A stretch of DNA of 5,215 nucleotides from an uncultured Lachnospiraceae bacterium (GTDB taxonomy: Bacteria; Bacillota_A; Clostridia; Lachnospirales; Lachnospiraceae). Location of the stretch: positions 1 through 5,215 of the forward strand of contig CAMKAA010000082.1 in the NCBI GenBank assembly GCA_946410365.1, given 5' to 3'. How positions within the stretch are numbered: the first letter of the stretch is position 1; each line of letters begins with the position of its first letter. Made by a program: the position numbers and the translations under genes. This document shows, piece after piece, positions 4,850 to 5,215 of the stretch. The notes under the pieces are model-generated. The model was not told the origin of the DNA. It saw only the letters and a list, made by a program, of their open reading frames with translations, and did not search any database.

Positions 4850-5215
4850 GATGCACGACAAGCGGCATCTGGATTCAATTCCTGCAGGTTCACTGGGAAT
4901 CATCCCGGTCCAGGGCTGCGAACAAATGGCTTCCGAGATTGATTACTATCTCACCCGTTGGAGAGCGGAGCGCGAAAGCGAGCACAAGGGTTCCCTCGCA
5001 TATATCGGTTACAAGAGTCCCACTTATATCATCGACTGCAGTCTTCCCCGCTTCGGCACAGGAGAAGGCAAGGGCGTGCTCTCCAAGTCTGTTCGCGGAA
5101 TGGACCTCTATCTCCTTGCGGATGTAGTCAATTACAGTGAGACTTACAAAATGTTCGGGATCACCAACCACATGTCCCCCGACGATCACTATCAGAACCT
5201 CAAGAGAGTGATCGC
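4794..5215 (+). CDS. prs: Ribose-phosphate pyrophosphokinase (PRPP synthetase), divergent long form, N-terminal part, runs off the right edge
   Basis: The enzyme transfers pyrophosphate from ATP to ribose-5-phosphate, making PRPP for purine, pyrimidine, NAD, histidine and tryptophan synthesis. I translated from the ATG at 4794 and obtained 140 complete codons with no stop before the edge. The segment PRFGTGEGKGVLSKSVRGMDLYLL (85-108) corresponds to the family pattern F-DGE followed by ESVRG-D. NHMSPDDHYQNLKRVI (125-140) replaces the usual NDNLMELLIMIDALK helix. This matches a longer clostridial form of about 390 residues that I recall, with GSLGIIPVQGCEQMASEIDYYL (32-53) at its start. The catalytic loop and PRPP-binding motif are beyond the edge. 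The gene starts 45 bases after the helicase loader with no terminator between, so co-transcription is likely. The N-terminal 27 residues contain a duplicated MEPIK. The family call is firm; catalytic competence cannot be judged here. Confidence 0.88.
   Translation, partial: MEPIKNAENLHLNTMEPIKMHDKRHLDSIPAGSLGIIPVQGCEQMASEIDYYLTRWRAERESEHKGSLAYIGYKSPTYIIDCSLPRFGTGEGKGVLSKSVRGMDLYLLADVVNYSETYKMFGITNHMSPDDHYQNLKRVI

Overview
The window looks like ordinary chromosome from a clostridial Firmicute, most probably a fairly G+C-rich member of the Lachnospiraceae. This rests on remembered protein families, not on a search. The GlgC start, a MurC beginning MYQLDFDKP, a DnaD-domain protein paired with a zinc-bearing DnaC/DnaI-type ATPase, and a divergent long-form PRPP synthetase all resemble proteins of that family. 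Shine-Dalgarno sites are strong (GGGAGG type), and promoters match the housekeeping sigma consensus. I see no mobile element, tRNA, rRNA or CRISPR array.

Layout. Positions 1-695 (minus strand) hold the first 231 codons of glgC, glucose-1-phosphate adenylyltransferase, which runs off the left edge. An A+T-rich divergent region (696-994) follows. It carries an extended -10 promoter for glgC and a good -35/-10 promoter for murC. murC (995-2383) is complete and is followed by a strong intrinsic terminator (2452-2492). The 391-base gap from murC to the next gene (2384-2774) holds this terminator, a cluster of DnaA-box-like 9-mers that includes one perfect consensus box, and candidate promoters. 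Then come three genes in the same direction: a DnaD-domain primosomal protein (2775-3743, TTG start), a DnaC/DnaI-type helicase loader (3759-4748, GTG start, 15 bases downstream), and the first 140 codons of a ribose-phosphate pyrophosphokinase (4794 to the right edge, 45 bases downstream).

How the genes work together. glgC makes ADP-glucose for glycogen synthesis, and murC adds L-Ala to UDP-MurNAc in peptidoglycan precursor synthesis. The DnaD-like and DnaC/DnaI-like proteins would act together to load the replicative helicase. The PRPP synthetase supplies the precursor for nucleotides, so the last three genes form a plausible replication plus nucleotide-supply unit.

I found no clearly new system. 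The most interesting signal is the DnaA-box cluster immediately upstream of the helicase-loading pair, which suggests direct DnaA control of that operon. Smaller curiosities are a perfect 19-bp palindrome inside the DnaD linker and a duplicated start segment in the PRPP synthetase gene.
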